Shown: in pieces, positions 52,771-60,693 of the stretch
Position numbering within the stretch: position 1 is the stretch's first letter
Layout of the letters: each line of letters begins with the position of its first letter
Assembly (NCBI RefSeq): GCF_021261315.1
Contig: NZ_JAJSAX010000001.1
Coordinates: 558,001 to 622,000 of the forward strand
DNA: 64,000 bases
Reading direction: 5' to 3'
Source of the DNA: Epilithonimonas sp. JDS
GTDB taxonomy: Bacteria; Bacteroidota; Bacteroidia; Flavobacteriales; Weeksellaceae
Translations under genes and position numbers: made by a program
Notes under the pieces: generated by a model
What the model was told of the DNA's origin: nothing
The model's database searches: none
Seen by the model: the letters and a program-made list of their open reading frames with translations, nothing else

Positions 52771-53286
52771 ATGATAATTTCGCTGTTGGGCTATATGGGT
52801 AGTGGTAAATCTCACATTTCCAAAAACTTGAGCCAGAAAATAAATTTCAAATTAATTGACCTCGATCATCAGATTTCTGAAGAACATCAGCTCTCTATTC
52901 CCGAAATCTTCGAAAAGAGAGGCGAAATCTATTTCCGGAAGGAAGAAAAAAGAATTTTGGAAGAACTTTTGAACAGTGAGGAAAATCTGGTTTTAAGTCT
53001 TGGCGGCGGAACGCCCGTTTACTATGAAAACATGAATATCATTAATGAAAAATCAAAAAGTTTTTTTCTGAGAGCCTCAGTCAATACACTTACCAATCGT
53101 ATTTTGCTGCAAAAGAACTCACGCCCTTTGATTTCAAAACTAGAAGATTCGGACATTCCCGAGTTCATTGCAAAACATCTTTTCGAGCGCAATCCTTACT
53201 ATTCAAAAGCCCATTTCACCATTGATACGGATTCCAAAAATGCTGTTGAAGTTTCTGACGAGATCACAACATTATTGCAAATCTAG
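52771..53286 (+). CDS. aroK: shikimate kinase
   Basis: 171 residues. P-loop GYMGSGKS (7-14), substrate loop LIDLDHQI, then FRKEEKRIL, LGGGTPVYY and RPLI with the LID region. It phosphorylates shikimate on the way to chorismate. It ends with a 4-base overlap with the convergent S4-domain gene. Confidence 0.95.
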   Translation: MIISLLGYMGSGKSHISKNLSQKINFKLIDLDHQISEEHQLSIPEIFEKRGEIYFRKEEKRILEELLNSEENLVLSLGGGTPVYYENMNIINEKSKSFFLRASVNTLTNRILLQKNSRPLISKLEDSDIPEFIAKHLFERNPYYSKAHFTIDTDSKNAVEVSDEITTLLQI

Positions 53287-53717
53287 TCTTCATCATCATT
53301 GATTTCCTTGAAAAATGTATCCCAATCATCGCTTTCCATATCAGTCGGCGTCTCATCATCAACATAATCATCCATATCTCGACGGTCCTTTTTGGTAGGT
53401 CTTCCGATACCTTTTTGGCGGTAATAATCCTGAGATTCTTTCCTCATTTTCAGAATTTCGTATTGATCTTTTTCCGTCATATCCACAACATACAAAGGAA
53501 CTAGCTTGGCGCCTACTCTGCTTTTCGGAATATCCAAAACTTTTATTTTGTATTCAATCTGATTTTTTCTGATCTTGATAACATCTCCGGCTTTGACCTC
53601 TTTGGAGGCTTTCACAGGATTTTCTCCAATGCTGACTCTATTCTTTTTTATATCTTCTGTAGCGATAGTTCTTGTCTTATAAAATCTTACACTCCACAAA
53701 TATTTATCTATTCTCAT
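53283..53717 (-). CDS. S4-domain RNA-binding protein (Hsp15-like)
   Basis: 144 residues. The S4 domain occupies the first 60 residues (RIDKYLWSVRFYKTRTIATEDIKKNRV, NPVKASKEVKAGDVIKI). The tail is acidic (Asp/Glu-rich from about residue 112). Hsp15 rescues 50S subunits carrying peptidyl-tRNA in E. coli; the family assignment is firmer than the role. Confidence 0.88.
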   Translation of the reverse strand: MRIDKYLWSVRFYKTRTIATEDIKKNRVSIGENPVKASKEVKAGDVIKIRKNQIEYKIKVLDIPKSRVGAKLVPLYVVDMTEKDQYEILKMRKESQDYYRQKGIGRPTKKDRRDMDDYVDDETPTDMESDDWDTFFKEINDDED

Positions 53718-53773
53718 AATTTTTTATACTTTTGTCACGTTAAATTAATCGCAATTTAAGATTAAATAAAAAA

Positions 53774-54517
53774 ATGAAGAAAATACTTTTAGGAATTGCT
53801 CTTTCCGTTGTTGTACTGCAAGGATGTAAGAAAGATGATGATGATGATGTTGTGGATGAAACCGTAGTACTCACCGTAGACGAACAAAATGCCTATGACG
53901 ATGCTGCTGCAATTGAATACATGGAAACACATTATTTTGACACAAAGGGAAATGTTGTGGCATTTGACAGCACAATCACCACTGATGACAACTTTCCAAA
54001 GCTATCATCATACAATCCGGTAAAACTTCCGTCTGGTGTCATATACATTTTACGCCCTGGAACAGCACAGCCGGATCCCGGAACTGCTGTAAACCCGACA
54101 GATGTGATCAACATTATGCAGGTGACAAAAATGTACGTTTCTGCCAAAGTTAATGACAAAATTGTTTTCGGCAGTGAAGGAACTTTTGCCAATACAGTTT
54201 CTGGAGATGGGATTCCGGTAAAGGATCCAGGCTATTTCTACGTAAAGAAATCTGTTTTGGATAAATTCAACAAAGACAACAATACGACATTCGATAGAAG
54301 CTTTTTCGAAATTGAAGGATTACAGGAAGGTTTAAAATATTTCAAAGCATTTAATCTGGATGATTCTGCGGATTACAATATGCAAGGTGTTATCATCGTA
54401 CCTTCCCGAGCTGGTTTTGCGAGAGATACCAATTATTACAGTCTTATAAACAGAAGTTTTGTTTTTAACTTTCAACTTTATAAAACAAAGACCAGAAACT
54501 TGGAGACAGAAAATTAA
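53774..54517 (+). CDS. lipoprotein of unknown function, FKBP-type fold possible
   Basis: 247 residues. The lipoprotein signal ends at Cys18 (VVVLQGC) followed by KKDDDDD. The body has no clear catalytic motif; the text SGVIYILRPGTAQPDPG and NDKIVFGSEGTF resembles the edge of FKBP-type prolyl isomerase domains in Bacteroidota lipoproteins, but the active-site pattern is not certain. It follows the S4 gene divergently and has a strong terminator. Confidence 0.75.
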   Translation: MKKILLGIALSVVVLQGCKKDDDDDVVDETVVLTVDEQNAYDDAAAIEYMETHYFDTKGNVVAFDSTITTDDNFPKLSSYNPVKLPSGVIYILRPGTAQPDPGTAVNPTDVINIMQVTKMYVSAKVNDKIVFGSEGTFANTVSGDGIPVKDPGYFYVKKSVLDKFNKDNNTTFDRSFFEIEGLQEGLKYFKAFNLDDSADYNMQGVIIVPSRAGFARDTNYYSLINRSFVFNFQLYKTKTRNLETEN

Positions 54518-54536
54518 TCACCATTTTCAACAAATA

Positions 54537-54571
54537 AAAAAGCGGAATATTGTAAAATATTCCGCTTTTTT
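54537..54571. terminator. bidirectional terminator
   Basis: A 15-bp perfect hairpin (AAAAAGCGGAATATT, loop GTAA) between convergent genes, with T-runs on both strands. Confidence 0.9.
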
Positions 54572-54591
54572 GTTTTTATAATTTTAAATAT

Positions 54592-55950
54592 CTAAATCTT
54601 CGCCAGGAAATCTTCAAACTGTTTTTCTTGAATGGAAACACTTCCATCTTCCAAAATTTTATCAAGAACAATAGTTTCTGTTTGATTGATGGAATTCTCG
54701 TCGAATGCTTTCGAAACTCTCACATAATTTTCCGTGAAGCCAAACATCAATCCATTTTTATTTTCGTGTTCCCAAAGAACGCTCAGCTTTCTTCCCAATT
54801 GGCTTCTGTAGAATTCCATTTTCTTTTTTTCGGAAAGTATTCTCAGCATTTTATTTCGGCGTTTTCTTTCAGGGATTGGAACTGCGCCAAGCATTTCTGC
54901 AGCTTCCGTATTTTCTCTCTCAGAATAAGTGAAAACGTGAAGATAACTGATTGGCAAATCATTCAGGAAGTTATACGTTTCCATAAATAATTCTTCTGTC
55001 TCACCAGGAAATCCAACGATGACATCCACGCCAATGGCAGCTTCCGGCATTACTTCACGGATTTTATTAACTCGATTGTAATATAAATTCGTCAAATAAC
55101 GACGTTTCATTTTTTTCAATAATTCATCGCTTCCAGATTGTAATGGAATGTGAAAATGCGGTACAAAACTTCTGCTTTTGGAAACCAATTCTATGCTTTC
55201 GTCTTTGAGAAGATTTGGTTCGATGGAAGAAATTCTGATTCTTTCGATGCCTTCCACTTTATCTAATTCCGAAATCAAATCAAGGAAAGTATGTTCGTGC
55301 TTTTTGTTTCCAAATTCTCCCTTTCCGTAATCGCCAATATTGACGCCGGTCAAAACGATTTCTTTAATATCTCTCGCCGCAATTTCTTTGGCATTTGCAA
55401 CGACGTTCTCAATAGTATCGGAACGTGAAATCCCTCTGGCTAAAGGAATCGTGCAATATGTACATTTATAATCACAACCGTCCTGAACCTTCAAAAAAGC
55501 TCTCGTTCTGTCACCAATTGAATAGGAACCCACAAAAAAATCAGCTTCATCAATCTCACAGGAATGAATCTCTGCACGACTTTCAGACTTCTCCAAATCA
55601 TCCAGATAACTGAGAATATTGAATTTCTCTTTCGCTCCCAAAACCAAATCTACACCGGTAATTGAAGAGATTTCTTCCGGCTTCAACTGTGCGTAACAAC
55701 CGATAATGGCAACCAATCCATCTGGATTCGCTTTCGCAGCACGCTTGACGTGAAGTTTACATTCCTTATCAGCATTTTCGGTAACTGAGCAAGTATTGAT
55801 GATATACACTTTCGCAGGCTCATCAAAATTGACTTTTTGATAACCTGCATCTGTTAAAGTTCGGGCAATGGTGGACGTTTCTGCAAAATTCAGTTTGCAG
55901 CCAAGTGTATGAAAAGCAACGGTTTTCGGTTGAGAAATGACATTCGACAT
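54592..55950 (-). CDS. mtaB: tRNA t6A37 methylthiotransferase MtaB
   Basis: 452 residues, a full methylthiotransferase. N-terminal cluster domain (FHTLGCKLNFAETSTIARTL, INTCSVTENADKEC, IIGCYAQLKPEEI), radical SAM CxxxCxxC in CDYKCTYCTIPLARG, and a C-terminal TRAM domain (RKLSVLWEHENKNG). The sequence GCKLNFAE and the length fit MtaB, which turns t6A37 of tRNA into ms2t6A; MiaB is the alternative. Single gene with a terminator. Confidence 0.92.
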   Translation of the reverse strand: MSNVISQPKTVAFHTLGCKLNFAETSTIARTLTDAGYQKVNFDEPAKVYIINTCSVTENADKECKLHVKRAAKANPDGLVAIIGCYAQLKPEEISSITGVDLVLGAKEKFNILSYLDDLEKSESRAEIHSCEIDEADFFVGSYSIGDRTRAFLKVQDGCDYKCTYCTIPLARGISRSDTIENVVANAKEIAARDIKEIVLTGVNIGDYGKGEFGNKKHEHTFLDLISELDKVEGIERIRISSIEPNLLKDESIELVSKSRSFVPHFHIPLQSGSDELLKKMKRRYLTNLYYNRVNKIREVMPEAAIGVDVIVGFPGETEELFMETYNFLNDLPISYLHVFTYSERENTEAAEMLGAVPIPERKRRNKMLRILSEKKKMEFYRSQLGRKLSVLWEHENKNGLMFGFTENYVRVSKAFDENSINQTETIVLDKILEDGSVSIQEKQFEDFLAKI

Positions 55951-56055
55951 AAGTCTGCAAAGTTATTAATAAAATCCAAATCATTCCAAATGAAGAATTT
56001 TTCAGAAATTTCATTTTAAAACATAAAAAAATCCGGCAATTAAACCGAATTCATA

Positions 56056-56247
56056 TTATTTGGATTTCTTTTCTTTCGGGACTTTCAATCCTTTTTCTCT
56101 GGCTTCGGAGATTCCTATTGCAACCGCTTGCTTTTTGCTGGTTACTTTCTCACCAGAACTGGATTTCAATTTCCCCTCTTTGAATTCTTGCATCACTTTA
56201 CCAACTTTCTCCTGAGCTTTCTCCGAATATTTTTTAGTAGTTGCCAT
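56056..56247 (-). CDS. small basic DUF6496-type protein
   Basis: 63 residues from the ATG at 56247 (MATTKKYSEKAQEKVGKV). An upstream ATG at 56307 adds 20 residues that overlap the previous gene and look unreal. About 19 Lys residues and the text GKLKSSSGEKVTSKKQAVAIGISEAREKG match a small Bacteroidota/proteobacterial family I recall as DUF6496. The role is unknown; histone-like binding is only a guess from its charge. Confidence 0.8.
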   Translation of the reverse strand: MATTKKYSEKAQEKVGKVMQEFKEGKLKSSSGEKVTSKKQAVAIGISEAREKGLKVPKEKKSK

Positions 56248-56272
56248 CTTTTCAAATTTTGATTTTAAATAT

Positions 56273-56749
56273 TTATTCTGACTTTGGAACGCTAACGGCC
56301 AATTCATATACTTTCGTATGCATCAGATATTTTGAACGTTCTCGTGAAGTAATATTTTCAATTTCTCCTTTGAACAAAACTATTACCGCATCCTCTTTGA
56401 TTTGCCAATCGGCATCTGAGAAGTATTTTTCATCGGGACTTTTGTCCGTGATTTCGGTTTGTCTCTCTTTTAATTTATCAGCAACTTCCTGAAAACCTTC
56501 ATCTGAAGAATGGATGATTTTGTAATCCGGGCCAGCAAACGCTTTGTAATATTTATTTTCAGCAATTAGGTTTTGAGAATCGTCCTCAACCGGATTGTCA
56601 TTTCCATCAAGGAAACCAACTTCTACCAATTTTCCATTTCGTTCTGTTGCAAACTGTCTCGCCTCGCCAACAGATTTGAAACCTGTGTAGACATTGCTAT
56701 TATCAAACTCGTATTTATTTAGTCTTTCGACGATATTTTCCGTTTCCAT
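56273..56749 (-). CDS. conserved hypothetical protein
   Basis: 158 residues, soluble, no signal peptide. It is rich in Glu, Asp and Lys with blocks such as TGFKSVGEARQFATER and YYKAFAGPDYKIIHSS. No catalytic motif is visible. Codon use is like the neighbours. It is 25 bases upstream of the DUF6496-type gene and 27 bases after a small membrane protein gene, so the three probably form an operon of small stress-type proteins. Function unknown. Confidence 0.75.
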   Translation of the reverse strand: METENIVERLNKYEFDNSNVYTGFKSVGEARQFATERNGKLVEVGFLDGNDNPVEDDSQNLIAENKYYKAFAGPDYKIIHSSDEGFQEVADKLKERQTEITDKSPDEKYFSDADWQIKEDAVIVLFKGEIENITSRERSKYLMHTKVYELAVSVPKSE

Positions 56750-56776
56750 AATTTATTCTTTTGTGATTAATTTTTA

Positions 56777-57100
56777 TTAATGATGCCTAACCCCGCGCTT
56801 GTGATAGGTCACATTTCTGTTGTTCGGATTTTGGTCATTGAACTGAACATTTCTGGCAATACGCGCATCGATTTTATTATTTGCATCATCTAAATGTTTC
56901 GGTGTTTCGAAATGCAATTTCTTTCCATTTTTGAAAATTTCGCCTTCCGCACTTCGGTACATTTCATTTTTCAGATATTTGTTGCCGTCCGGCGCCATAA
57001 ACTTGTTATTTTCCTTCTGCTTTCTCTTTCTCAATTGATTTAAAAGAATCAATGCGCCACCTGCAGCAAATCCCAACGCAACTTTTATCGTATTTTTCAT
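56777..57100 (-). CDS. small membrane-anchored protein of unknown function
   Basis: 107 residues from the ATG at 57100 (MKNTIKVALGFAAGGALILL). One N-terminal membrane segment (about 6-21) is followed by a basic, Asn-rich tail ending in HKRGVRHH. The longer frame from 57157 adds a segment without support. No family was recognised. Confidence 0.7.
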   Translation of the reverse strand: MKNTIKVALGFAAGGALILLNQLRKRKQKENNKFMAPDGNKYLKNEMYRSAEGEIFKNGKKLHFETPKHLDDANNKIDARIARNVQFNDQNPNNRNVTYHKRGVRHH

Positions 57101-57397
57101 ATAACTTATTTTAAAGTTTAAAAACAAAAGTTCTGCCAAAAGTGACAGCGACAACATTTTACATCGACATCATAATTTTGTTTTGATTAATTTCTCAACA
57201 AATTTTAACAATCGAGACAAAGAATCATCTAATTTCCAAATGAACCAATCGGTGAATACTGCCAATTTGACTTAAAATAAATCTAATTTTATTAAGGAAT
57301 TTTTAAAATTGGTTAAACTTCGTTAAAACTGTAACACTAAGTTTTTAGTTCATACTAATTTAGCATTAAATTTGTCTAACAATAATCTCAAAAAGAA

Positions 57398-58924
57398 ATG
57401 AATATTAAGATGAAGAATACTTTCAAAAAACTAATGCCTTACGCATTGACCGGGGTTATTTCCGGTGCAACGGTTTTCGGAGCGAGTCACTACATCAGCT
57501 CAGAAAAAAATGGAGAAGATTTCTCATATTTCACTACAGCTTCTAACAAGGCATCCTTCGCAGGCATTGGTTCTGCAGTAGGCGATGATTTTGTGAAAGC
57601 GTCCAAAACTACAGTTCCTGCTGTAGTAACGATTAAAAATTATCAAGACCGTGCGGCTTCTCAAAGAATGCCGGAGACGGATATGTTCGATTTTTTCTTT
57701 GGTCCACAAGGTGGCAATCAGCAGAGACAACAGCAACAGCCTCCTAAAAATATGCCTTCCGGATTGGGTTCTGGAGTGATTATTTCGCCAGACGGTTATA
57801 TTATTTCCAACAATCACGTGGTTGCAGGCGCCAATAAATTGGAAGTGGTATTGAGTAACAAAAAAACTTACATCGCAACATTGATTGGAACTGATCCGAA
57901 CACCGATATTTCACTTTTAAAGATTGAAGAGAAAGGTTTGCCTTATCTTAATTTCGCCAATTCTGATTTGACCGAAGTTGGACAATGGGTTCTGGCAGTC
58001 GGAAATCCACTTGGACTTAATTCCACTGTAACGGCGGGAATTATTTCTGCAAAAGGAAGAAGCATCGATATCTTAAGTCAACAATCCAGAACGCCAATTG
58101 AAAGTTTCATTCAAACCGATGCGGCGATTAACCCTGGAAACAGTGGTGGTGCTTTGGTAAACGTAAACGGAGATTTGATTGGAATTAATACAGCTATTCA
58201 ATCTAAAACCGGATATTACGAAGGTTATGGATTCGCTGTTCCTTCGAATCTTGCGAGAAAAATCGTAGAGGATATCAAGAAATTTGGATTGGTACAGAGA
58301 GGTTTCTTGGGTGTTGGTAGTTTAGATTTGTCTAATGAAATGCAAGTCGCAGCTTACAACCAAAGAGAAAAGAAAAATCTGAAAGCCGGCGACGGAATCT
58401 ACGTAACTGAAATCACGAAAAAAAGTGGTGCTGAAGATGCAGGAATCCAACCTGGCGACATCATTACAAAAATCGACAACACAGACATCTCCGGATTCTC
58501 TGACCTTTCTTTAGCGATTGGAAGCAGAAGGCCAGGTGATAAAGTTGCGGTAACTTACACCAGAAACGGTAAAGTCAACAACGTGAATGTGACCCTGAAA
58601 GATTTGAAAGGCGGAACCTCATCCAGAAGTAAAGATGACCTGACCGTGACTGAAAAAATCGGTTCTGAGTTTGAGCCATTAAGCGAAAGAGTGAAAACTG
58701 ATTACGGTCTGGAAAGCGGTGTTATCGCGAAAAATGTGACAGAAGGAAGTGAGATGGATAAAATTGGTGTCGTTGATAATTACATCGTAATGGAAATCAA
58801 CGGAAAACCTGTCAATTCTCAGAAAGACGTGGAGAAAATCCTAAATAATTACAAAGGAAACGTTCAGGTGAAATATGTGGATGCTTACGGAAGAATCACT
58901 ACGAGAGGATTTAAATTACAGTAA
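57398..58924 (+). CDS. degP: periplasmic serine protease, DegP/HtrA family
   Basis: 508 residues. The N-terminus is a signal peptide or anchor (about 11-31). A trypsin-like domain has catalytic His140 (SNNHVV), Asp170 (DPNTDISLL) and Ser249 (INPGNSGGAL). A Gln-rich insert around 106-116 lies in the LA loop, as in DegP. Two PDZ domains follow (about 300-400 and 415-505), with QPGDIITKIDNTDISGF and VMEINGKPVNS. It degrades or chaperones misfolded envelope proteins. Monocistronic. Confidence 0.95.
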   Translation: MNIKMKNTFKKLMPYALTGVISGATVFGASHYISSEKNGEDFSYFTTASNKASFAGIGSAVGDDFVKASKTTVPAVVTIKNYQDRAASQRMPETDMFDFFFGPQGGNQQRQQQQPPKNMPSGLGSGVIISPDGYIISNNHVVAGANKLEVVLSNKKTYIATLIGTDPNTDISLLKIEEKGLPYLNFANSDLTEVGQWVLAVGNPLGLNSTVTAGIISAKGRSIDILSQQSRTPIESFIQTDAAINPGNSGGALVNVNGDLIGINTAIQSKTGYYEGYGFAVPSNLARKIVEDIKKFGLVQRGFLGVGSLDLSNEMQVAAYNQREKKNLKAGDGIYVTEITKKSGAEDAGIQPGDIITKIDNTDISGFSDLSLAIGSRRPGDKVAVTYTRNGKVNNVNVTLKDLKGGTSSRSKDDLTVTEKIGSEFEPLSERVKTDYGLESGVIAKNVTEGSEMDKIGVVDNYIVMEINGKPVNSQKDVEKILNNYKGNVQVKYVDAYGRITTRGFKLQ

Positions 58925-58933
58925 GTCCAGAAA

Positions 58934-58961
58934 TTAGATATTAGAATTTAGATGTTAGATT
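58934..58961. repeat. heptad-periodic tract (TTAGATA type)
   Basis: TTAGATA, TTAGAAT, TTAGATG, TTAGATT, nine bases after the degP stop. Only two of 28 bases differ from the tract at 26601-26628. Confidence 0.6.
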
Positions 58962-58981
58962 CATTCTAAATGATAAATTTT

Positions 58982-59014
58982 GAAAGCCATTCTTTACGGA
59001 TGGCTTTCTTTTTT
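58982..59014 (+). terminator. terminator after degP
   Basis: GAAAGCCAT (58982-58990) pairs with ATGGCTTTC (59000-59008), then six T. Confidence 0.85.
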
Positions 59015-59041
59015 GGGTAAATTTGCGATTCGAAAATCTAA

Positions 59042-60259
59042 ATGAAACTTTTCAACTCTTACATCAAAACATTCAAAGGGCTTTCCCGGGAAGCTTGGAT
59101 GTTGTCTATCGTAATGCTCATCAACCGTTCTGGCTCGATGGTTTTGCCATTTTTGGGTGTTTATATGACAGACCATTTGAAGTTCAGTTTGGAGAATGCG
59201 GGAATCGTTTTGAGTTTTTACGGCATCGGTTCTGTGCTGGGTTCTTACTTGGGCGGATTGTTGACGGACAGATTTGGAGAATATTACGTGCAATGCTGGA
59301 GTTTGTTTTTGAGTGCGCCGATATTTCTCATCATTCCATTTTTTCCGAGTATTGAAATGATGGCGTTTCTGATTTTCCTTCAAAGCACAATCAGCGATAC
59401 ATTCCGACCTGCGAATTCTGTAGCGATTACCAAATATGCAAGACCAGAAAATCTGACGAAAGCTTTTTCATTGAACCGAATGGCCATCAATCTTGGATTC
59501 TCGATTGGGCCAGCCTTGGGCGGAATTCTATCTGGGATTTCTTATAATTTTTTGTTTGTGGTAAATGCAATCGGCGCTTTGGTTGCCGGAATTATTTATG
59601 TTGTGTTTTTCCGAAAGAGAAATCAAATTTTTCGTGAGAAAAAGAGACTAGAACCTGAAAAAAAGGTTGAGAACATCGCAACGAAATCACCTTACAAAGA
59701 TTTTCCGTTTTTGATTTACAGTATTTTGTGTGCTGTCTTTGCGGTTTGTTTTTTCCAATTTTTTAATACGATTCCATTGTTTTATAAAGACGTGGCGAAG
59801 TTGAGTCAAAGTACGATTGGGTTTGTTTTGGGCTATAGTGGATTTATCATTGTGTTATTGGAAATGCCTTTGGTAAGCATTGCAGAACGGACTTTGAAGA
59901 TTCCACAAATCTTATTCATTGGGATTGTGATGGCTGGAGTATCCTATCTGATTTTGCTTTTGGGAAGTAATGTTGCCTTGCTCTTACTTTCGATGACGAT
60001 ATTGTCTGTGGCTGAGATTTGGGTGCTTCCGTTTATGTCCACTGTGACGGCTTTGCGCGCTGAGCGGGGAAACAAAGGTGCATATATGGGACTGAATGGA
60101 ATTGCTTTTTCCTTCTCGTTTATCTTCACGCCGTTTTTGGGAACTTATGTGGTGAGTCAATTTGGGTTTGACAGTTTGTGGATTGGGTCGTTTGGTGTGT
60201 TGGCGTTGTCGGCGGTTTTGATTTATATTGTGGTGAAGAAAATGATTCCGACGCGGTAG
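59042..60259 (+). CDS. MFS transporter
   Basis: 405 residues with 12 hydrophobic segments. The start has MKLFNSYIKTFKGLSREAWML, then TDRFGEYYV (MFS A-motif area) and RPANSVAITKYARPENLTKAFSLNRMAINLGFSIGPALGG, typical of the drug-exporter (DHA1) group. The substrate is unknown. A 21-bp array begins at its stop codon. Confidence 0.88.
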   Translation: MKLFNSYIKTFKGLSREAWMLSIVMLINRSGSMVLPFLGVYMTDHLKFSLENAGIVLSFYGIGSVLGSYLGGLLTDRFGEYYVQCWSLFLSAPIFLIIPFFPSIEMMAFLIFLQSTISDTFRPANSVAITKYARPENLTKAFSLNRMAINLGFSIGPALGGILSGISYNFLFVVNAIGALVAGIIYVVFFRKRNQIFREKKRLEPEKKVENIATKSPYKDFPFLIYSILCAVFAVCFFQFFNTIPLFYKDVAKLSQSTIGFVLGYSGFIIVLLEMPLVSIAERTLKIPQILFIGIVMAGVSYLILLLGSNVALLLLSMTILSVAEIWVLPFMSTVTALRAERGNKGAYMGLNGIAFSFSFIFTPFLGTYVVSQFGFDSLWIGSFGVLALSAVLIYIVVKKMIPTR

Positions 60260-60530
60260 TTGAATATCGTTTCAGGTGCAAGAATATTCAATCACAATGC
60301 AAGAATATTCTACCACAACGAAAGAATATGAAGTTACATTGCAAGAATATTCTTTTACAAGACGAGAATATTCAGTTACATTGCAAGAATATTCTATCAC
60401 ATCGCAAGGATATTCAATCACATCGCAAGGATATGAAGTTACAATGCAAGAATATTAAATCACAACACAAGAATATTGTTTTACATCGTGAGAATATGAA
60501 ATCGTGATGTAAGAATATTTGTTGAGAGAT
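60255..60530. repeat. tandem array of 13 units, 21-bp period, GAATATTC-like core
   Basis: GAATAT cores start at 60262, 60282, 60303, 60324, 60345, 60366, 60387, 60408, 60429, 60450, 60471, 60492 and 60513: one 20-base step, then eleven 21-base steps. The left half of each unit (GCAAGAATATT) is conserved; the other half varies between types such as CAATCACA, GAAGTTACA and CTATCACA. Confidence 0.92.
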
Positions 60531-60693
60531 TCAATAATTGGACAAATCGTGTTTGGATGGGGAATCTGCAACCTGACTTGAACGTATCCCGATGTAAAAT
60601 CGGGAGGGAACGGAAGGCGGATAAGTTGCCCAAATAATTATTTTCGAACCAATGCGATAAAAAAACTATTTTTGTTCCACTCAAATTTGAACA
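60260..60693. other. intergenic region: 21-bp array and structured element
   Basis: 434 bases between two plus-strand transporter genes. The first 270 are the array of 13 units (60255-60530) and the next 80 the family B element (60560-60642). Two overlapping open frames across the array arise only because a 21-base unit keeps reading frames open. Confidence 0.75.
60560..60642. repeat. structured intergenic element, family B, copy 2
   Basis: Outer stem GCAAC (60568-60572) with GTTGC (60625-60629); inner stem TCCCGAT (60587-60593) with ATCGGGA (60599-60605). Flanking text CTTGAACG and GGCGGATAA with GCCCAAATAATTAT matches 30585-30670. Confidence 0.65.

Noticed and set aside
60178-60507. Open frames across the 21-bp array with seven-residue peptide repeats (for example MQEYSIT units)
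   Set aside because: A unit of 21 bases is seven codons, so any stop-free frame stays open; there is no start context, and one frame overlaps the MFS gene end. Not evidence for a protein.
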